Of a stretch of DNA of 64,000 nt, positions 30,443 through 40,536 are shown piece by piece. The notes beneath the pieces were generated by a model. It was not told where the DNA came from and made no database searches. It was given only the letters and a program-made list of their open reading frames with translations. Where the stretch lies: positions 186,001-250,000 of the forward strand of contig NZ_RFLV01000004.1 in assembly GCF_004920405.1 (NCBI RefSeq), read 5' to 3'. This DNA comes from Pseudomonas leptonychotis (lineage in GTDB: Bacteria > Pseudomonadota > Gammaproteobacteria > Pseudomonadales > Pseudomonadaceae). Both the position numbers and the translations under genes were made by a program. How positions within the stretch are numbered: position 1 is the stretch's first letter; each line of letters starts with the position of its first letter.

Positions 30443-30452
30443 GGAAACGCCC

Positions 30453-31463
30453 ATGCTTGCTCTCGGTAAACTGCTTGAACTGACCCTGGTCGGCCATGAG
30501 CCGGCAGCGAAGATTCAGCTGACTCCCGAGGGCACGCGTTTGCGTTGGCTGGCCGAGGGCGCGTTGGAAGTAACGCCGCCAGCGGCCCGCGACAACGGCC
30601 AGGACCTGCTGTTATCAGCCGGTATCCATGGTAATGAAACCGCGCCCATCGAGTTACTCGATCGCCTGTTGCAGGGCATCGCCCGCAATCAGCTACAGCC
30701 TCGCGCACGTATTCTGTTTCTGTTCGGTAACCCCGTTGCCATGCGCAGTGGCGAGCGTTATATCGAACAAGACATCAACCGCCTGTTCAACGGCCGTCAC
30801 GACCAGCACACCGGGGCCGAAGCGTTGCGTGCTTGCGACCTGGAGCACCTGGCCGCGAATTTTTTCAGCAAGCCAGAGCGCACCCGCCTGCATTACGACC
30901 TGCACACTGCCATACGTGCGTCGAAGATTGAGCAGTTCGCCCTCTATCCGTTTCAAGAGGGGCGGCCGCGCAGCCAGCGTGAACTGGCGCGCCTCAGCGC
31001 TGCCGGGATCGAGGCGGTGCTGCTGCACAACAAGAGTTCGATCACCTTCAGTGCTTACACCTATACCCAACTTGGGGCTGAAGCCTTCACCCTGGAACTG
31101 GGTAAGGCGCGGCCGTTTGGGCAGAACGAGTTGGTCAATCTGGACTTGCTTGAGCTGCATCTGCAGGCCTTGATCGAAGGGCGCGAGCCCGAAGGTGCAA
31201 CGGGCGAGCTGGGTGAGCTAAAACTCTTTGCCGTGGCTCGTGAAGTGATCAAGCACAGTGACGCCTTCAAGCTTCACCTGCCCGCCGATATCGAGAACTT
31301 CAGTGAGCTGCCGGTTGGCTATTTGTTGGCTGAAGACCTTTCCGACACTCGCTGGGTGGTGGATGAGCCGGGTGCACGGATCATCTTCCCCAACCCCAAG
31401 GTCAAGAACGGCCTGCGTGCCGGCATTCTGATCGTCCCCGCCGAAGACGTGCAGCTGGCCTGA
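30453..31463 (+). CDS. aruE: Succinylglutamate desuccinylase
   Basis: The 336-residue zinc carboxypeptidase-like enzyme (AstE/aspartoacylase family) starts at ATG 30453 after GAGGAAAC; the longer upstream frame overlaps the previous gene and is not used. Zinc ligands are in [19 protein letters not shown] (His, Glu ~53-56) and [10 protein letters not shown] (His ~147), and [14 protein letters not shown] supplies the catalytic Glu. It releases glutamate and succinate, ending the pathway. A MITE-like element begins directly after its stop. Confidence 0.95.
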   Translation: MLALGKLLELTLVGHEPAAKIQLTPEGTRLRWLAEGALEVTPPAARDNGQDLLLSAGIHGNETAPIELLDRLLQGIARNQLQPRARILFLFGNPVAMRSGERYIEQDINRLFNGRHDQHTGAEALRACDLEHLAANFFSKPERTRLHYDLHTAIRASKIEQFALYPFQEGRPRSQRELARLSAAGIEAVLLHNKSSITFSAYTYTQLGAEAFTLELGKARPFGQNELVNLDLLELHLQALIEGREPEGATGELGELKLFAVAREVIKHSDAFKLHLPADIENFSELPVGYLLAEDLSDTRWVVDEPGARIIFPNPKVKNGLRAGILIVPAEDVQLA

Positions 31464-31465
31464 GC

Positions 31466-31595
31466 CAGTTACGATCTGCTGCGCGTCGGCCCTGTTGCGT
31501 TGAAAGCAGGCTCGGAATGCTCATGTACAACAGTACACTCCGCTTCCTCGCCTGCTTTCGCCTTACATGGCTCTAGCTCGCGAGATCGTAAAGCG
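31466..31595. mobile_element. MITE-like element, copy 2
   Basis: The element starts within three bases of the aruE stop with 'gttacgatctgctgcgcgtc' and ends 'agctcgcgagatcgtaaagc'. Interior blocks (gaatgctcatgtac, actccgcttcctcg, cctgcttt) align with copy 1 read on the reverse strand. Confidence 0.7.
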
Positions 31596-31701
31596 ATTTA
31601 TTGGCACAATCTGTCCTGCGCTTTATCGCCTGATCTGTACCTTGTTTGCCTGAGTGGCGCGCTTTAGCATCGGGGTTTACCCAGTCTAAGGACAGTCCAC
31701 C

Positions 31702-32706
31702 ATGCCCGTTATCGACCTGCGCAGCGACACCGTCACTCAGCCGACCCCCGGTATGCGCGAGGCCATGCAGGCCGCCGAACTGGGCGATGACGTGTATGGC
31801 GAAGACCCTACAGTTAATCGTCTGGAGCAGTATCTGGCCGATGAGCTGGGCTTTGCTGCTGCGCTGTTCGTACCGACCGGCACCATGAGCAATCTGCTCG
31901 GGCTGATGGCGCATTGCGCACGGGGCGATGAATACATCGTCGGTCAGCAGGCGCACACTTATAAATACGAAGGCGGCGGTGCGGCGGTGCTCGGTTCGAT
32001 CCAGCCGCAACCGATCGAAGGCGAGGCGGATGGCTCGCTCGACCTAGTCAAGGTCGAGGCGGCGATCAAACAGGATGACTTCCACTTCGCTCGTACTCGC
32101 CTGCTGGCGCTGGAAAACACCATGCAAGGCAAGGTGTTGCCGCAAGCCTATCTGCAAGCTGCGCGTGAGCTGTGCACACGGCGCGGCCTGGCCCTGCATC
32201 TGGACGGTGCGCGTTTGTATAACGCGGCAGTCAAGCTGAGCGTGCCGCCGCGTGACATCACCCAGTATTTCGATTCGGTCTCGGTGTGCCTGTCCAAGGG
32301 GCTTGGCGCACCGGTTGGTTCGGTGTTGTGTGGCTCAGCTGAGTTGGTCGGCAAGGCGAGGCGTTTGCGCAAGATGGTCGGCGGTGGCATGCGTCAGGCC
32401 GGCATGCTCGCTGCGGCTGGCTTGTATGCCTTGCAGCATCAGGTGGCGCGTTTGGCTGAGGATCACGCTAATGCCGAGCGGTTGGCGGCTGGCTTGCGTG
32501 AGTTGGGCTTTGAGGTCGAGCCGGTACAGACCAATATGGTTTACGCGCATGTTGGCGACCAGGCCGGCGCGCTGAAGGCCTTTTGCGCCGAGCGTGGGAT
32601 CGTGTTGACTGCCGCGCCGCGTCTACGCATGGTCACGCACCTGGATATTGCGCCTGCGGATATTGATCAGGTGGTTGCCGCTTTTGCGGATTTCCGTCGA
32701 AATTGA
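31702..32706 (+). CDS. ltaE: Low-specificity L-threonine aldolase
   Basis: The 334-residue PLP enzyme of the beta-eliminating lyase fold has [18 protein letters not shown] at the N-terminus, [16 protein letters not shown] (PLP phosphate site), [13 protein letters not shown] and the Schiff-base Lys in [18 protein letters not shown] (~residue 197). It splits threonine or allo-threonine to glycine and acetaldehyde. It follows the aru operon and precedes alaS, a neighbourhood also recalled from P. aeruginosa. Confidence 0.93.
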   Translation: MPVIDLRSDTVTQPTPGMREAMQAAELGDDVYGEDPTVNRLEQYLADELGFAAALFVPTGTMSNLLGLMAHCARGDEYIVGQQAHTYKYEGGGAAVLGSIQPQPIEGEADGSLDLVKVEAAIKQDDFHFARTRLLALENTMQGKVLPQAYLQAARELCTRRGLALHLDGARLYNAAVKLSVPPRDITQYFDSVSVCLSKGLGAPVGSVLCGSAELVGKARRLRKMVGGGMRQAGMLAAAGLYALQHQVARLAEDHANAERLAAGLRELGFEVEPVQTNMVYAHVGDQAGALKAFCAERGIVLTAAPRLRMVTHLDIAPADIDQVVAAFADFRRN

Positions 32707-32991
32707 GTGTCGTGGAGCGATGAATAGTCGCTCTCTAGGTGCTTGTCGGGCTTGACCGTTCGTAACGAGGGGAAGTCCGGGTCGAGTCAGTTTTGTTGGT
32801 CTTTCGAGGCGAATAGCTGGCTATTTAACGAGAAAGAGCAGCAAAAATGGCCGAATCCGGCTTTTCCGCAGTAGAACAGCGTTAAGTTCGACAGGCTCCT
32901 ATTAATAAAGGCACTAGCCCCCTCGCGCAGGCCCGATATAATGCGGCCCTTTGCCGGCTTTGTCGTGGCCGCTGGTTTTTGGAAGATTCCT

Positions 32992-35616
32992 ATGAAAAGC
33001 GCAGAAATCCGTGAAGCCTTCCTCAGCTTCTTCGAACAGAAGGGACACACCCGTGTCGCCTCCAGCTCCCTGATTCCGGGTAATGACCCGACTCTGCTGT
33101 TTACCAACGCAGGGATGAACCAGTTCAAGGATTGCTTTCTTGGTCTGGAGAAGCGCGCCTACACCCGCGCCGCCACCAGCCAGAAGTGCGTGCGCGCCGG
33201 CGGTAAGCACAACGACCTGGAAAACGTCGGGTATACCGCGCGTCACCACACCTTCTTTGAAATGCTCGGCAATTTCAGCTTTGGCGACTATTTCAAGCGC
33301 GATGCTATTCATTTCGCCTGGGAGTTCCTCACCGGTGACGCGTGGCTGAACCTGCCCAAGGAAAAACTCTGGGTCACGGTCTACGCCACTGACGATGAAG
33401 CCTTTGATATCTGGACTCGGGAAGTGGGTGTGCCGGTTGAGCGGATGATCCGCATTGGCGATAACAAGGGCGCGCCATACGCCTCCGACAACTTCTGGAC
33501 CATGGGTGATACCGGCCCGTGCGGCCCGTGCACCGAGATTTTCTTCGACCACGGCGAGCACATCTGGGGTGGTCCGCCTGGTTCGCCAGAAGAAGACGGC
33601 GATCGTTACATCGAAATCTGGAACAACGTGTTTATGCAGTTCAACCGCACTGCAGACGGCGTGTTGCATCCGCTGCCAGCGCCAAGTGTGGATACCGGCA
33701 TGGGCCTGGAGCGCGTCAGTGCGGTGCTGCAGCACGTTAACTCCAACTACGAGATCGATCTGTTCCAGAGTCTGCTCAATGCGGCGGCCAAGGCCATCGG
33801 TTGCAACAACGAAGCACAGGCTTCGCTGAAAGTAGTGGCTGACCACATCCGCTCGTGCGGCTTCCTGATCGCCGATGGCGTGACGCCGTCTAACGAAGGT
33901 CGTGGCTACGTGCTGCGCCGCATCATTCGTCGTGCCTGCCGCCACGGTAATAAGCTGGGTGCCACGGGCAGTTTCTTCTACCAGATCGTCGCCGCGTTGG
34001 TCGCCGAGATGGGTGAAGCCTTCCCTGAGCTCAAGCAGCAACAAGCGCATATCGAGCGCGTGCTGAAGACTGAAGAAGAGCAGTTCGCCAAAACACTGGA
34101 GCAAGGCCTGAAGATTCTCGAACAGGACCTGGCTGAGCTGAAAGGCAATGTGATTCCGGGTGATGTGATCTTCAAGCTCTACGACACCTTCGGTTTCCCG
34201 ATGGATCTCACCGGCGACATCGCCCGTGAACGCGAGCTGACCTTGGACGAAGAAGGTTTTGAGCGGGAAATGCAGGCGCAGCGTGAGCGCGCCCGTTCCG
34301 CTAGCTCCTTCGGCATGGATTACAACGCGCTGGTCAAAGTCGACAGCGACACCGCGTTCCTGGGTTACCAGGGCACCAGCGGCAGCGGCAAAATTATTGC
34401 GTTGTTCCAGGCTGGCAAGGCGGTGGATAGCTTGAGTGAAGGCGAAGAGGGCGTTGTGGTACTCGATCAGACGCCTTTCTACGCCGAGTCGGGTGGTCAG
34501 ATTGGCGACTGCGGTTTCCTTGAAGGTGCTGGTGTGCGCTTTGATGTGCGTGACACCACTAAGGCTGGCGGCGCGTTTCTGCATCATGGCGTTGTAGCCA
34601 AAGGCGGGTTGAGTGTTGGCACTTCGGTCAAAGCCGAGGCGGATGCCAGTGTCCGTCAAGCAACAGCGCTGAATCACTCGGCGACCCATTTGCTCCACGC
34701 GGCTTTACGTCAGGTGCTCGGCGAGCATGTTACGCAGAAGGGGTCGCTGGTCGACAGTCAGCGCCTGCGCTTCGACTTCAGTCATTTCGAGGCGATTACT
34801 GCGGCGCAGCTGAAAGAGCTGGAAGCCATCGTTAACCGCGAAGTGCGCGGCAACAGCGAAGTGGAAACCCTGGAAACCGACATCGAAACGGCCAAGGCTA
34901 AAGGTGCCATGGCGCTGTTCGGTGAGAAGTACGGCGACAACGTGCGCGTACTGAGCATGGGCGGTAATTTCTCCGTCGAGCTGTGCGGTGGCACTCATGT
35001 AAAGCGTACCGGCGATATCGGCCTGTTCAAGATCATCAGCGAAAGCGGCGTGGCTGCAGGCGTACGCCGCATCGAAGCGGTAACCGGTGCGGCAGCCTTT
35101 ACCTACCTCAATGGCGCGGAAGAGCAGCTGAAAGAAGCGGCGGCGCTGGTCAAGGGCAGCCGCGATAACCTGCTGGACAAGCTCGCCGGTGTGCTGGAGC
35201 GCAACCGTCAGCTGGAAAAAGAACTGGAGCAGCTCAAGGCCAAGGCCACCAGTGCTGCGGGTAATGACCTCGCTGGTTCGGCTGTCGAGATTAAGGGCAT
35301 CAAGGTGCTGAGCGCGCGTCTCGATGGTCTCGACGGCAAGGCGCTGTTGGCCATGGCTGATCAGCTAAAGAACAAGCTCGGCAGTGCAGTGATTCTGCTC
35401 GGCGGCGTGCAGGACGATAAAGTCGTGCTGGTGGCCGGCGTGACGCAGGACCTGACTGCCAAGCTCAAGGCCGGTGATCTGATGAAGCAAGCCGCTGCGG
35501 CAGTCGGCGGTAAGGGCGGCGGTCGTCCAGACATGGCCCAAGGCGGTGGCGTCGATGCCGCTGCGCTGGACGGGGCCTTGGCATTGGCCGTCACCTTTGC
35601 TGAGCAAGGTCTGTAA
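32992..35616 (+). CDS. alaS: Alanyl-tRNA synthetase
   Basis: The 874-residue class II synthetase starts [47 protein letters not shown]; the 17 residues upstream in frame are not conserved. The catalytic domain spans ~1-440. The editing domain has the zinc ligands [11 protein letters not shown] (HxxxH, ~563-567) and CGGTH (~664-668). The C-terminal C-Ala/DHHA1 domain ends in [14 protein letters not shown]. It charges tRNA-Ala and clears mischarged Ser/Gly. Confidence 0.98.
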   Translation: MKSAEIREAFLSFFEQKGHTRVASSSLIPGNDPTLLFTNAGMNQFKDCFLGLEKRAYTRAATSQKCVRAGGKHNDLENVGYTARHHTFFEMLGNFSFGDYFKRDAIHFAWEFLTGDAWLNLPKEKLWVTVYATDDEAFDIWTREVGVPVERMIRIGDNKGAPYASDNFWTMGDTGPCGPCTEIFFDHGEHIWGGPPGSPEEDGDRYIEIWNNVFMQFNRTADGVLHPLPAPSVDTGMGLERVSAVLQHVNSNYEIDLFQSLLNAAAKAIGCNNEAQASLKVVADHIRSCGFLIADGVTPSNEGRGYVLRRIIRRACRHGNKLGATGSFFYQIVAALVAEMGEAFPELKQQQAHIERVLKTEEEQFAKTLEQGLKILEQDLAELKGNVIPGDVIFKLYDTFGFPMDLTGDIARERELTLDEEGFEREMQAQRERARSASSFGMDYNALVKVDSDTAFLGYQGTSGSGKIIALFQAGKAVDSLSEGEEGVVVLDQTPFYAESGGQIGDCGFLEGAGVRFDVRDTTKAGGAFLHHGVVAKGGLSVGTSVKAEADASVRQATALNHSATHLLHAALRQVLGEHVTQKGSLVDSQRLRFDFSHFEAITAAQLKELEAIVNREVRGNSEVETLETDIETAKAKGAMALFGEKYGDNVRVLSMGGNFSVELCGGTHVKRTGDIGLFKIISESGVAAGVRRIEAVTGAAAFTYLNGAEEQLKEAAALVKGSRDNLLDKLAGVLERNRQLEKELEQLKAKATSAAGNDLAGSAVEIKGIKVLSARLDGLDGKALLAMADQLKNKLGSAVILLGGVQDDKVVLVAGVTQDLTAKLKAGDLMKQAAAAVGGKGGGRPDMAQGGGVDAAALDGALALAVTFAEQGL

Positions 35617-35730
35617 GCAGCTGATTGCTTGAGTGCAAATACCAAGATCCGGTACACGCCCGACGGACCTTGGCAGGCTATTGAGTTATCTGTTTAATGG
35701 GCGCCCTTCACGGGCTGAGGCGGCTTTGAA

Positions 35731-36969
35731 ATGGCTTTGATCGTACAGAAATTTGGCGGCACCTCCGTCGGCACTGTTGAGCGTATTCAGCAGGTGGCCG
35801 CGAAGGTGAAGAAATTCCGCGAAAACGGCGATGACATTGTGGTTGTGGTTTCCGCCATGAGCGGTGAAACCAATCGTCTGGTCGATCTAGCCAAACAGGT
35901 TAGTGATGGTCAGCCGATACCGCGTGAGTTCGACGTGATGCTCTCAACGGGCGAACAGGTGACGATTGCCCTGTTGGCCATGGCGCTGATCAAGATTGGT
36001 GTGCCGGCGGTGTCTTACACTGGCGGTCAAGTGCGCATCCTCACGGACAGTACGCACACTAAAGCGCGCATTCTGCAAATTGATGACCAGAAGCTGCGTG
36101 CCGACCTTAAGGCCGGTCGTGTGGTGGTGGTGGCCGGTTTTCAGGGTGTCGATGAGCACGGCAATATCACTACCCTGGGACGTGGTGGCTCCGACACCAC
36201 TGGTGTGGCGCTGGCGGCAGCCTTGAAGGCTGATGAATGCCAGATTTACACCGATGTTGATGGTGTCTACACCACCGACCCGCGCGTGGTGCCGCAAGCT
36301 CAGCGTCTGGAAAAAATCACCTTCGAAGAAATGCTGGAAATGGCCAGCCTCGGTTCCAAGGTGTTGCAGATTCGTTCGGTGGAGTTCGCCGGCAAGTACA
36401 ACGTCCCGCTGCGCGTGTTGCACAGCTTCCAAGAGGGGCCGGGCACCCTCATTACCCTTGATGAAGAGGAATCCATGGAACAGCCGATCATCTCCGGCAT
36501 CGCTTTCAACCGCGACGAAGCCAAGCTGACCATCCGTGGCGTGCCGGACATCCCGGGCGTGGCGTTTAAAATTCTCGGCCCGATCAGTGCCGCGAACATT
36601 GAAGTGGACATGATCGTGCAGAACGTTGCGCACGATAACACCACCGATTTCACCTTTACCGTGCACCGCAATGATTACACCGCCGCGCAACAGGTGTTGG
36701 AAAACACCGCCCGTGAGCTGGGAGCGCGCGAGGTGGTTGGTGATATCAAGATTGCCAAGGTGTCGATCGTTGGTGTGGGTATGCGTTCTCACGCGGGCGT
36801 TGCCAGCCGCATGTTTGAAGCCCTGGCCAAGGAAAATATCAATATCCAGATGATCTCCACCTCGGAGATCAAAGTCTCCGTGGTAATCGAAGAGAAATAT
36901 CTGGAGTTGGCGGTGCGCGCCCTGCACACTGCTTTTGAACTGGATGCCCCGGCCCGCAAGGGCGACTAA
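35731..36969 (+). CDS. lysC: Aspartokinase
   Basis: The 412-residue enzyme begins MALIVQKFGGTSVGTVERIQQVA, the KFGGTS signature. The kinase domain runs ~1-250 (FQGVDEHGNITTLGRGGSDTTGVALAAAL). Two C-terminal ACT domains (~265-410; KVSIVGVGMRSHAGVASRMFEALAKENINIQMISTSEIKVSVVI) bind lysine and threonine for feedback control. ATG 36476 within GAGGAATCCATGGAA, preceded by a GAGGA site, could start a separate ACT-only beta subunit, as in class II aspartokinases. It catalyses the first step of the aspartate family pathway. Confidence 0.97.
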   Translation: MALIVQKFGGTSVGTVERIQQVAAKVKKFRENGDDIVVVVSAMSGETNRLVDLAKQVSDGQPIPREFDVMLSTGEQVTIALLAMALIKIGVPAVSYTGGQVRILTDSTHTKARILQIDDQKLRADLKAGRVVVVAGFQGVDEHGNITTLGRGGSDTTGVALAAALKADECQIYTDVDGVYTTDPRVVPQAQRLEKITFEEMLEMASLGSKVLQIRSVEFAGKYNVPLRVLHSFQEGPGTLITLDEEESMEQPIISGIAFNRDEAKLTIRGVPDIPGVAFKILGPISAANIEVDMIVQNVAHDNTTDFTFTVHRNDYTAAQQVLENTARELGAREVVGDIKIAKVSIVGVGMRSHAGVASRMFEALAKENINIQMISTSEIKVSVVIEEKYLELAVRALHTAFELDAPARKGD

Positions 36970-36978
36970 GGCATTATC

Positions 36979-37015
36979 CGAAAGGCGCGGTTTATAACGC
37001 GCCTTTCGTCTTTTT
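36979..37015 (+). terminator. lysC terminator
   Basis: An 11-base stem (CGAAAGGCGCG, loop, CGCGCCTTTCG) is followed two bases later by TTTTT. Confidence 0.85.
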
Positions 37016-37156
37016 GGTTGGCATGAGCAGGGACTTTATTTCTGCTCACACTGGTCAATACTTGGGTGAAGGCTCTGTTTGAGATATTCAGGGCTGCCAC
37101 CATTTTATTTTGCAGACTGCTTGTTGTCCTGAACTGATATCCGTAAGGAGAAAGGA

Positions 37157-37342
37157 ATGCTGATTCTGACTCGCCGGGTCGGAGAGACCCTGATGGTGGG
37201 TGACGAAGTCACGGTCACCGTGTTGGGCGTTAAAGGTAATCAGGTGCGCATTGGCGTTAACGCGCCGAAAGAAGTTGCGGTGCACCGCGAAGAAATTTAC
37301 CAGCGCATCCAGAAAGAGAAAGGCGAAGAACCAAGCCACTAA
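37157..37342 (+). CDS. rsmA: Carbon storage / secondary metabolism regulator CsrA (RsmA)
   Basis: The 61-residue RNA-binding protein begins [34 protein letters not shown], the canonical CsrA sequence, with the conserved Leu4/Arg6 face and [19 protein letters not shown] including the second RNA-binding Arg. It binds GGA motifs in leaders of target mRNAs, repressing biofilm, secretion and secondary metabolism genes, and is titrated by RsmY/RsmZ-type sRNAs (not in this window). The start has AAGGAGAAAGGA upstream. Confidence 0.98.
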   Translation: MLILTRRVGETLMVGDEVTVTVLGVKGNQVRIGVNAPKEVAVHREEIYQRIQKEKGEEPSH

Positions 37343-37404
37343 TTTTTATCGAAATTTTGGCTTTGCAAACGGGGAAAACATGGTTATCATGCGCCCCGTG
37401 TTGC

Positions 37405-37495
37405 GGAGAGGTGGCCGAGTGGCCGAAGGCGCTCCCCTGCTAAGGGAGTACATCTCATAAGGGTGTCGGGGGTTCGAATCCCCCCTTCTCCGCCA
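37405..37495 (+). tRNA. tRNA-Ser (anticodon GCT)
   Basis: The 91-base gene has GGAGAGG acceptor arm, D-loop TGGCCGAGTGG, anticodon loop CTGCTAA (decodes AGC/AGT), a long variable arm, the GGTTCGAATCC T-arm and an encoded CCA end. Confidence 0.95.
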
Positions 37496-37547
37496 TTATT
37501 TAGTGTTGTAGATGTTGCGTTTTGATGTCTACAGTGCGGCGTTACAT

Positions 37548-37624
37548 GCACTCATAGCTCAGCTGGATAGAGTACTCGGCTACGAACCGAGCGGTCGGAG
37601 GTTCGAATCCTCCTGAGTGCACCA
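37548..37624 (+). tRNA. tRNA-Arg (anticodon ACG), copy 1
   Basis: The 77-base gene has acceptor GCACTCA/TGAGTGC, D-arm AGCTCAGCTGGATAGAG, anticodon loop CTACGAA (ACG, deaminated to ICG), T-arm GGTTCGAATCC and an encoded CCA. It is identical to the copy at 37697. Confidence 0.96.
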
Positions 37625-37630
37625 AATCGG

Positions 37631-37658
37631 AATGGCTTGCAGTGATGCAGGCCATTTT
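37631..37658 (+). terminator. Hairpin after first tRNA-Arg
   Basis: AATGGCTTGCA, a four-base loop and TGCAGGCCATT pair with one U-G, followed by TTGTTT. It resembles the strong terminator after the second copy, suggesting tRNA and hairpin were duplicated together. Confidence 0.6.
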
Positions 37659-37696
37659 GTTTCAGCCAGCGGTGATCTGGTTTAAAAGCGCCACTT

Positions 37697-37773
37697 GCAC
37701 TCATAGCTCAGCTGGATAGAGTACTCGGCTACGAACCGAGCGGTCGGAGGTTCGAATCCTCCTGAGTGCACCA
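37697..37773 (+). tRNA. tRNA-Arg (anticodon ACG), copy 2
   Basis: The 77-base sequence is identical to the gene at 37548, with its start 149 bases downstream of that gene's start. It has an encoded CCA end and is followed by a strong terminator. Confidence 0.96.
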
Positions 37774-37780
37774 AATAAGA

Positions 37781-37809
37781 AGGGCCTGCAGCGATGCAGG
37801 CCCTTTTTT
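37781..37809 (+). terminator. Terminator of the tRNA cluster
   Basis: A perfect 10-base stem (AGGGCCTGCA, loop of four, TGCAGGCCCT) is followed by a run of T. It may also serve the convergent DUF4124 gene. Confidence 0.88.
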
Positions 37810-37823
37810 ATTGCCTGTTAACT

Positions 37824-38321
37824 CTAGCGCTTGCTCTTGCCTTTGACGCAGCCAGCCTCATCGAAGCTGACGTTGCGCTTATTACCTTTCTTGCCTTGAT
37901 AAACGTAACGCGTCTGGCCGTTCTGTTGCGTCACCTTGTCAGGCTTGCCGAGGCTGCTCTCGACGTCGGCGCGGCTCATGCCTGGGCCAATCTGCTGCTT
38001 GATAATGGCTGCGCGGCGTTCGCTGCTGCTCAGGTGGTTGCCGCAACCGTCCTGCTTCACGCCGACCACCGTCAATTCCTGCTCGGCTTTTTTCTTGTCG
38101 CTACGACTGGTCTTGCGTGGTTTGGCCAGGGGCACCGGTTTGCCGCTTCCGGGTGTGGGATTGTAGGCCTGCTGCAGGCGCTGGCTGTGTGTGTCGGGGC
38201 AACCCTGGCGGGTAAAGGTGACGTGGCCTTTGGCGTCTTCGCAGCGAAACACGCTTGAGCCGAGTGTAGGCAGTGAGCAAAGCAAAATGGCGCAGAAAGC
38301 TGCGCAATGCAGTCCTTGCAT
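37824..38321 (-). CDS. Secreted DUF4124-domain protein
   Basis: The 165-residue protein starts at 38321 with GGAGG at ideal spacing; the 42 residues upstream in frame are discarded. Residues ~1-22 (MQGLHCAAFCAILLCSLPTLGS) form a signal peptide. A DUF4124 module follows (VFRCEDAKGHVTFTRQGCPD, ~24-43), then a basic linker and a second domain with GPGMSRADVESSLGKPDKV and YVYQGKKGNKRNVSFDEAGCV, similar to SmpA/BamE-like repeats. Cysteine pairs suggest periplasmic disulfides. The function is unknown. Confidence 0.85.
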   Translation of the reverse strand: MQGLHCAAFCAILLCSLPTLGSSVFRCEDAKGHVTFTRQGCPDTHSQRLQQAYNPTPGSGKPVPLAKPRKTSRSDKKKAEQELTVVGVKQDGCGNHLSSSERRAAIIKQQIGPGMSRADVESSLGKPDKVTQQNGQTRYVYQGKKGNKRNVSFDEAGCVKGKSKR

Positions 38322-38642
38322 GGTACGTCCTCCGTGACAGTCCATTAGCAAGGGTAGTCGATGCCTTTGTCTGCGCCAGGCGTGCCTTTGCCGGTGCCTG
38401 GCACGTCGCAATGACAGATGTCTCGTGCGTTTAAGTTTGTCTTGCAAGCGCTTGTTCTAGGCTTGTTTTTGTCACAGGCAAAGCGCTTGGGCGGTGGTAT
38501 CATTTGCCGCGTCAGCCCCGCCGGGGCTTGTGGAACACCACCATGGACTTACCCAGTAGTTACTCTGAATCTCGATTGTGCAATCACGTGTTGACTGATT
38601 GACCCTCTTTGGCGTGCGCTGCCGCTGGGGGTGGAGCGCGCC

Positions 38643-40085
38643 ATGACTGAAGTAGAAGCAAAAAAACCGCAAGAAAGCCTGCAGGACCGCCTGGCTCAGG
38701 TGGTCGAGTTATTGCATCGGCACAAGCTGGTCGAAGACCTGACTCATCGTCAGGAAGGCCAGCACCATGACCGGGTGGAAAACCTGGTGCATCGGCAGAA
38801 CCTCGCTGAATTGCAGCGCAAGCTCGATGAGCTGCACTCCGCTGACGTTGCCCACATTCTTGAAGCCTTGCCACTTGGCGAACGCCTGACGGTCTGGCAG
38901 CTGGTCAAGGTTGAGCGTGACGGCGACATCCTCCTCGAAGTGTCCGACGCGGTACGTGAAACCCTGCTGGCTGACATGGAGGATCACGAAATACTCGCGG
39001 CAGCCAAGGACATGGATGCCGATGAACTGGCTGATCTGGCCTCTGAGCTGCCGCGTGATGTGGTTCATGAGCTGATGGAAACCCTCGATGCGCAGCAGCG
39101 CGAGCGGGTGCGTTCGGCGCTGTCCTATGAGGATGATCAGGTCGGCGCGCTGATGGACTTCGAGATGGTCACCATTCGCGAAGACGTCAGCCTGGAGGTG
39201 GTGCTGCGTTACCTGCGGCGCCTCAAAGAGTTGCCAGGGCATACCGACAAGCTGTTTGTGGTCGATTACGACGGCGTGCTCAAGGGGGTGCTTCCGGTTA
39301 AGCGGCTGTTGGTTAATGACCCTGACAAGCTGGTCAGTGAGGTCATGGCGACTGACCCTGTGGGTTTTCACCCCGATGAGGATGCCTATGACGCCGCTCA
39401 GGCCTTCGAGCGTTATGACCTGATTTCTTCGCCGGTTGTGGATAAGAACGGCAAGTTGATTGGCCGCCTGACCATCGATGAAATGGTCGACCTGATTCGT
39501 GAGGAAAGCGAGGCTGAAGTCCTCAACATGGCGGGTTTGCGTGAGGAAGAAGATATCTTCGCCTCGGTGTGGAAGTCACTGCGCAACCGCTGGGCCTGGT
39601 TGGCAATCAACCTAGTCACCGCGTTTATGGCGTCACGGGTCATCGGCCTGTTTGAAGATTCCATCGAAAAACTGGTGGCCCTGGCGGCGCTGATGCCGAT
39701 TGTTGCGGGCATCGGGGGGAATTCGGGTAACCAGACCATCACCATGATCGTGCGTGCTATGGCGCTGGACCAGGTCAGTACCGGTAATACCTCGCGCTTG
39801 ATTCGCAAGGAGCTGGGCGTTGGTCTGGTCAACGGCATCGTCTGGGGTGGGGTGATCGGCGTGGTGGCTTATCTGCTCTACGACAGCTGGTCGTTGGGGG
39901 TGGTAATGACCGCGGCGATGGTGCTCAACCTGCTGCTGGCCGCGCTGATGGGGGTGCTGATACCTATGACACTGGTGCGCATGGGGCGTGACCCGGCGCT
40001 GGGAGCCAGTGTGATGATCACAGCGGTTACTGACAGTGGCGGCTTCTTTATTTTCCTTGGGCTTGCCAGTCTGTTCCTGCTCTAA
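38643..40085 (+). CDS. mgtE: Magnesium transporter MgtE
   Basis: The 480-residue Mg2+ channel starts at ATG 38643 (GGAG spacing fits) rather than GTG 38631. The N-terminal helical superhelix domain (~40-160: LHSADVAHILEALP, MDADELADLASELPRDVVHELMETL) is followed by two CBS domains (~165-290: VMATDPVGFHPDEDAYDAAQAFERYDLISSPVVD) and five transmembrane helices (~315-480) with the pore segment PIVAGIGGNSGNQTITMIVRAMAL. Cytosolic Mg2+ bound between CBS and N domains closes the channel. Confidence 0.95.
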   Translation: MTEVEAKKPQESLQDRLAQVVELLHRHKLVEDLTHRQEGQHHDRVENLVHRQNLAELQRKLDELHSADVAHILEALPLGERLTVWQLVKVERDGDILLEVSDAVRETLLADMEDHEILAAAKDMDADELADLASELPRDVVHELMETLDAQQRERVRSALSYEDDQVGALMDFEMVTIREDVSLEVVLRYLRRLKELPGHTDKLFVVDYDGVLKGVLPVKRLLVNDPDKLVSEVMATDPVGFHPDEDAYDAAQAFERYDLISSPVVDKNGKLIGRLTIDEMVDLIREESEAEVLNMAGLREEEDIFASVWKSLRNRWAWLAINLVTAFMASRVIGLFEDSIEKLVALAALMPIVAGIGGNSGNQTITMIVRAMALDQVSTGNTSRLIRKELGVGLVNGIVWGGVIGVVAYLLYDSWSLGVVMTAAMVLNLLLAALMGVLIPMTLVRMGRDPALGASVMITAVTDSGGFFIFLGLASLFLL

Positions 40086-40259
40086 GGCGTGGGGCCACTG
40101 ATGACGCGTTCTCTACATGAAATGTCTCATTTGACGGCTCTGAGTTTGCTTCAAACGCTCGTTTCACGCTAAGGTTCGCCAGCTTTGCCCGGGATCGGTT
40201 TCCGGGCGCTCCTATCTAATAATTAACGCAGCTCGTACGTAGCTGACAATGGAGCCAAG

Positions 40260-40511
40260 ATGACCCCTAGTGAACTCCTGCTCGAGGGTGTCGAGCTCAT
40301 GCTGTTCGGCCTGGGCTTCGTGTTTCTCTTTCTGATTCTGTTGGTGGTGATGATCCGCGTCATGTCGTGGGTTATCGAGCGCTTTGCCGCGAAACCCCCG
40401 GTACCTGTATCGACCTCAGTAGCACCTCAGTCGGCCTCCAGCGAGCCGAGCGCTGATGTACTTGCCGCCATCCAATCCGCCATTCACCAGCACCGCGTAC
40501 GCCGCGGTTGA
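40260..40511 (+). CDS. oadG: Oxaloacetate decarboxylase Na+ pump gamma subunit
   Basis: The 83-residue protein has a single transmembrane helix (~residues 13-40, [27 protein letters not shown]) and a short Pro/Ser-rich tail leading to [18 protein letters not shown]. OadG assembles the complex and its C-terminal tail binds zinc and the alpha subunit. It is the first gene of oadG-oadA-oadB, ending 25 bases before oadA. Confidence 0.88.
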   Translation: MTPSELLLEGVELMLFGLGFVFLFLILLVVMIRVMSWVIERFAAKPPVPVSTSVAPQSASSEPSADVLAAIQSAIHQHRVRRG

Positions 40512-40536
40512 GCCAGGTTCGACAGGGAGCATCTGT

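Noticed and set aside
32914..34698. 594-codon open frame antisense to alaS
   Set aside because: The forward frame is unmistakably alanyl-tRNA synthetase; GC-rich codon bias leaves the reverse frame open. Its translation resembles no protein family.
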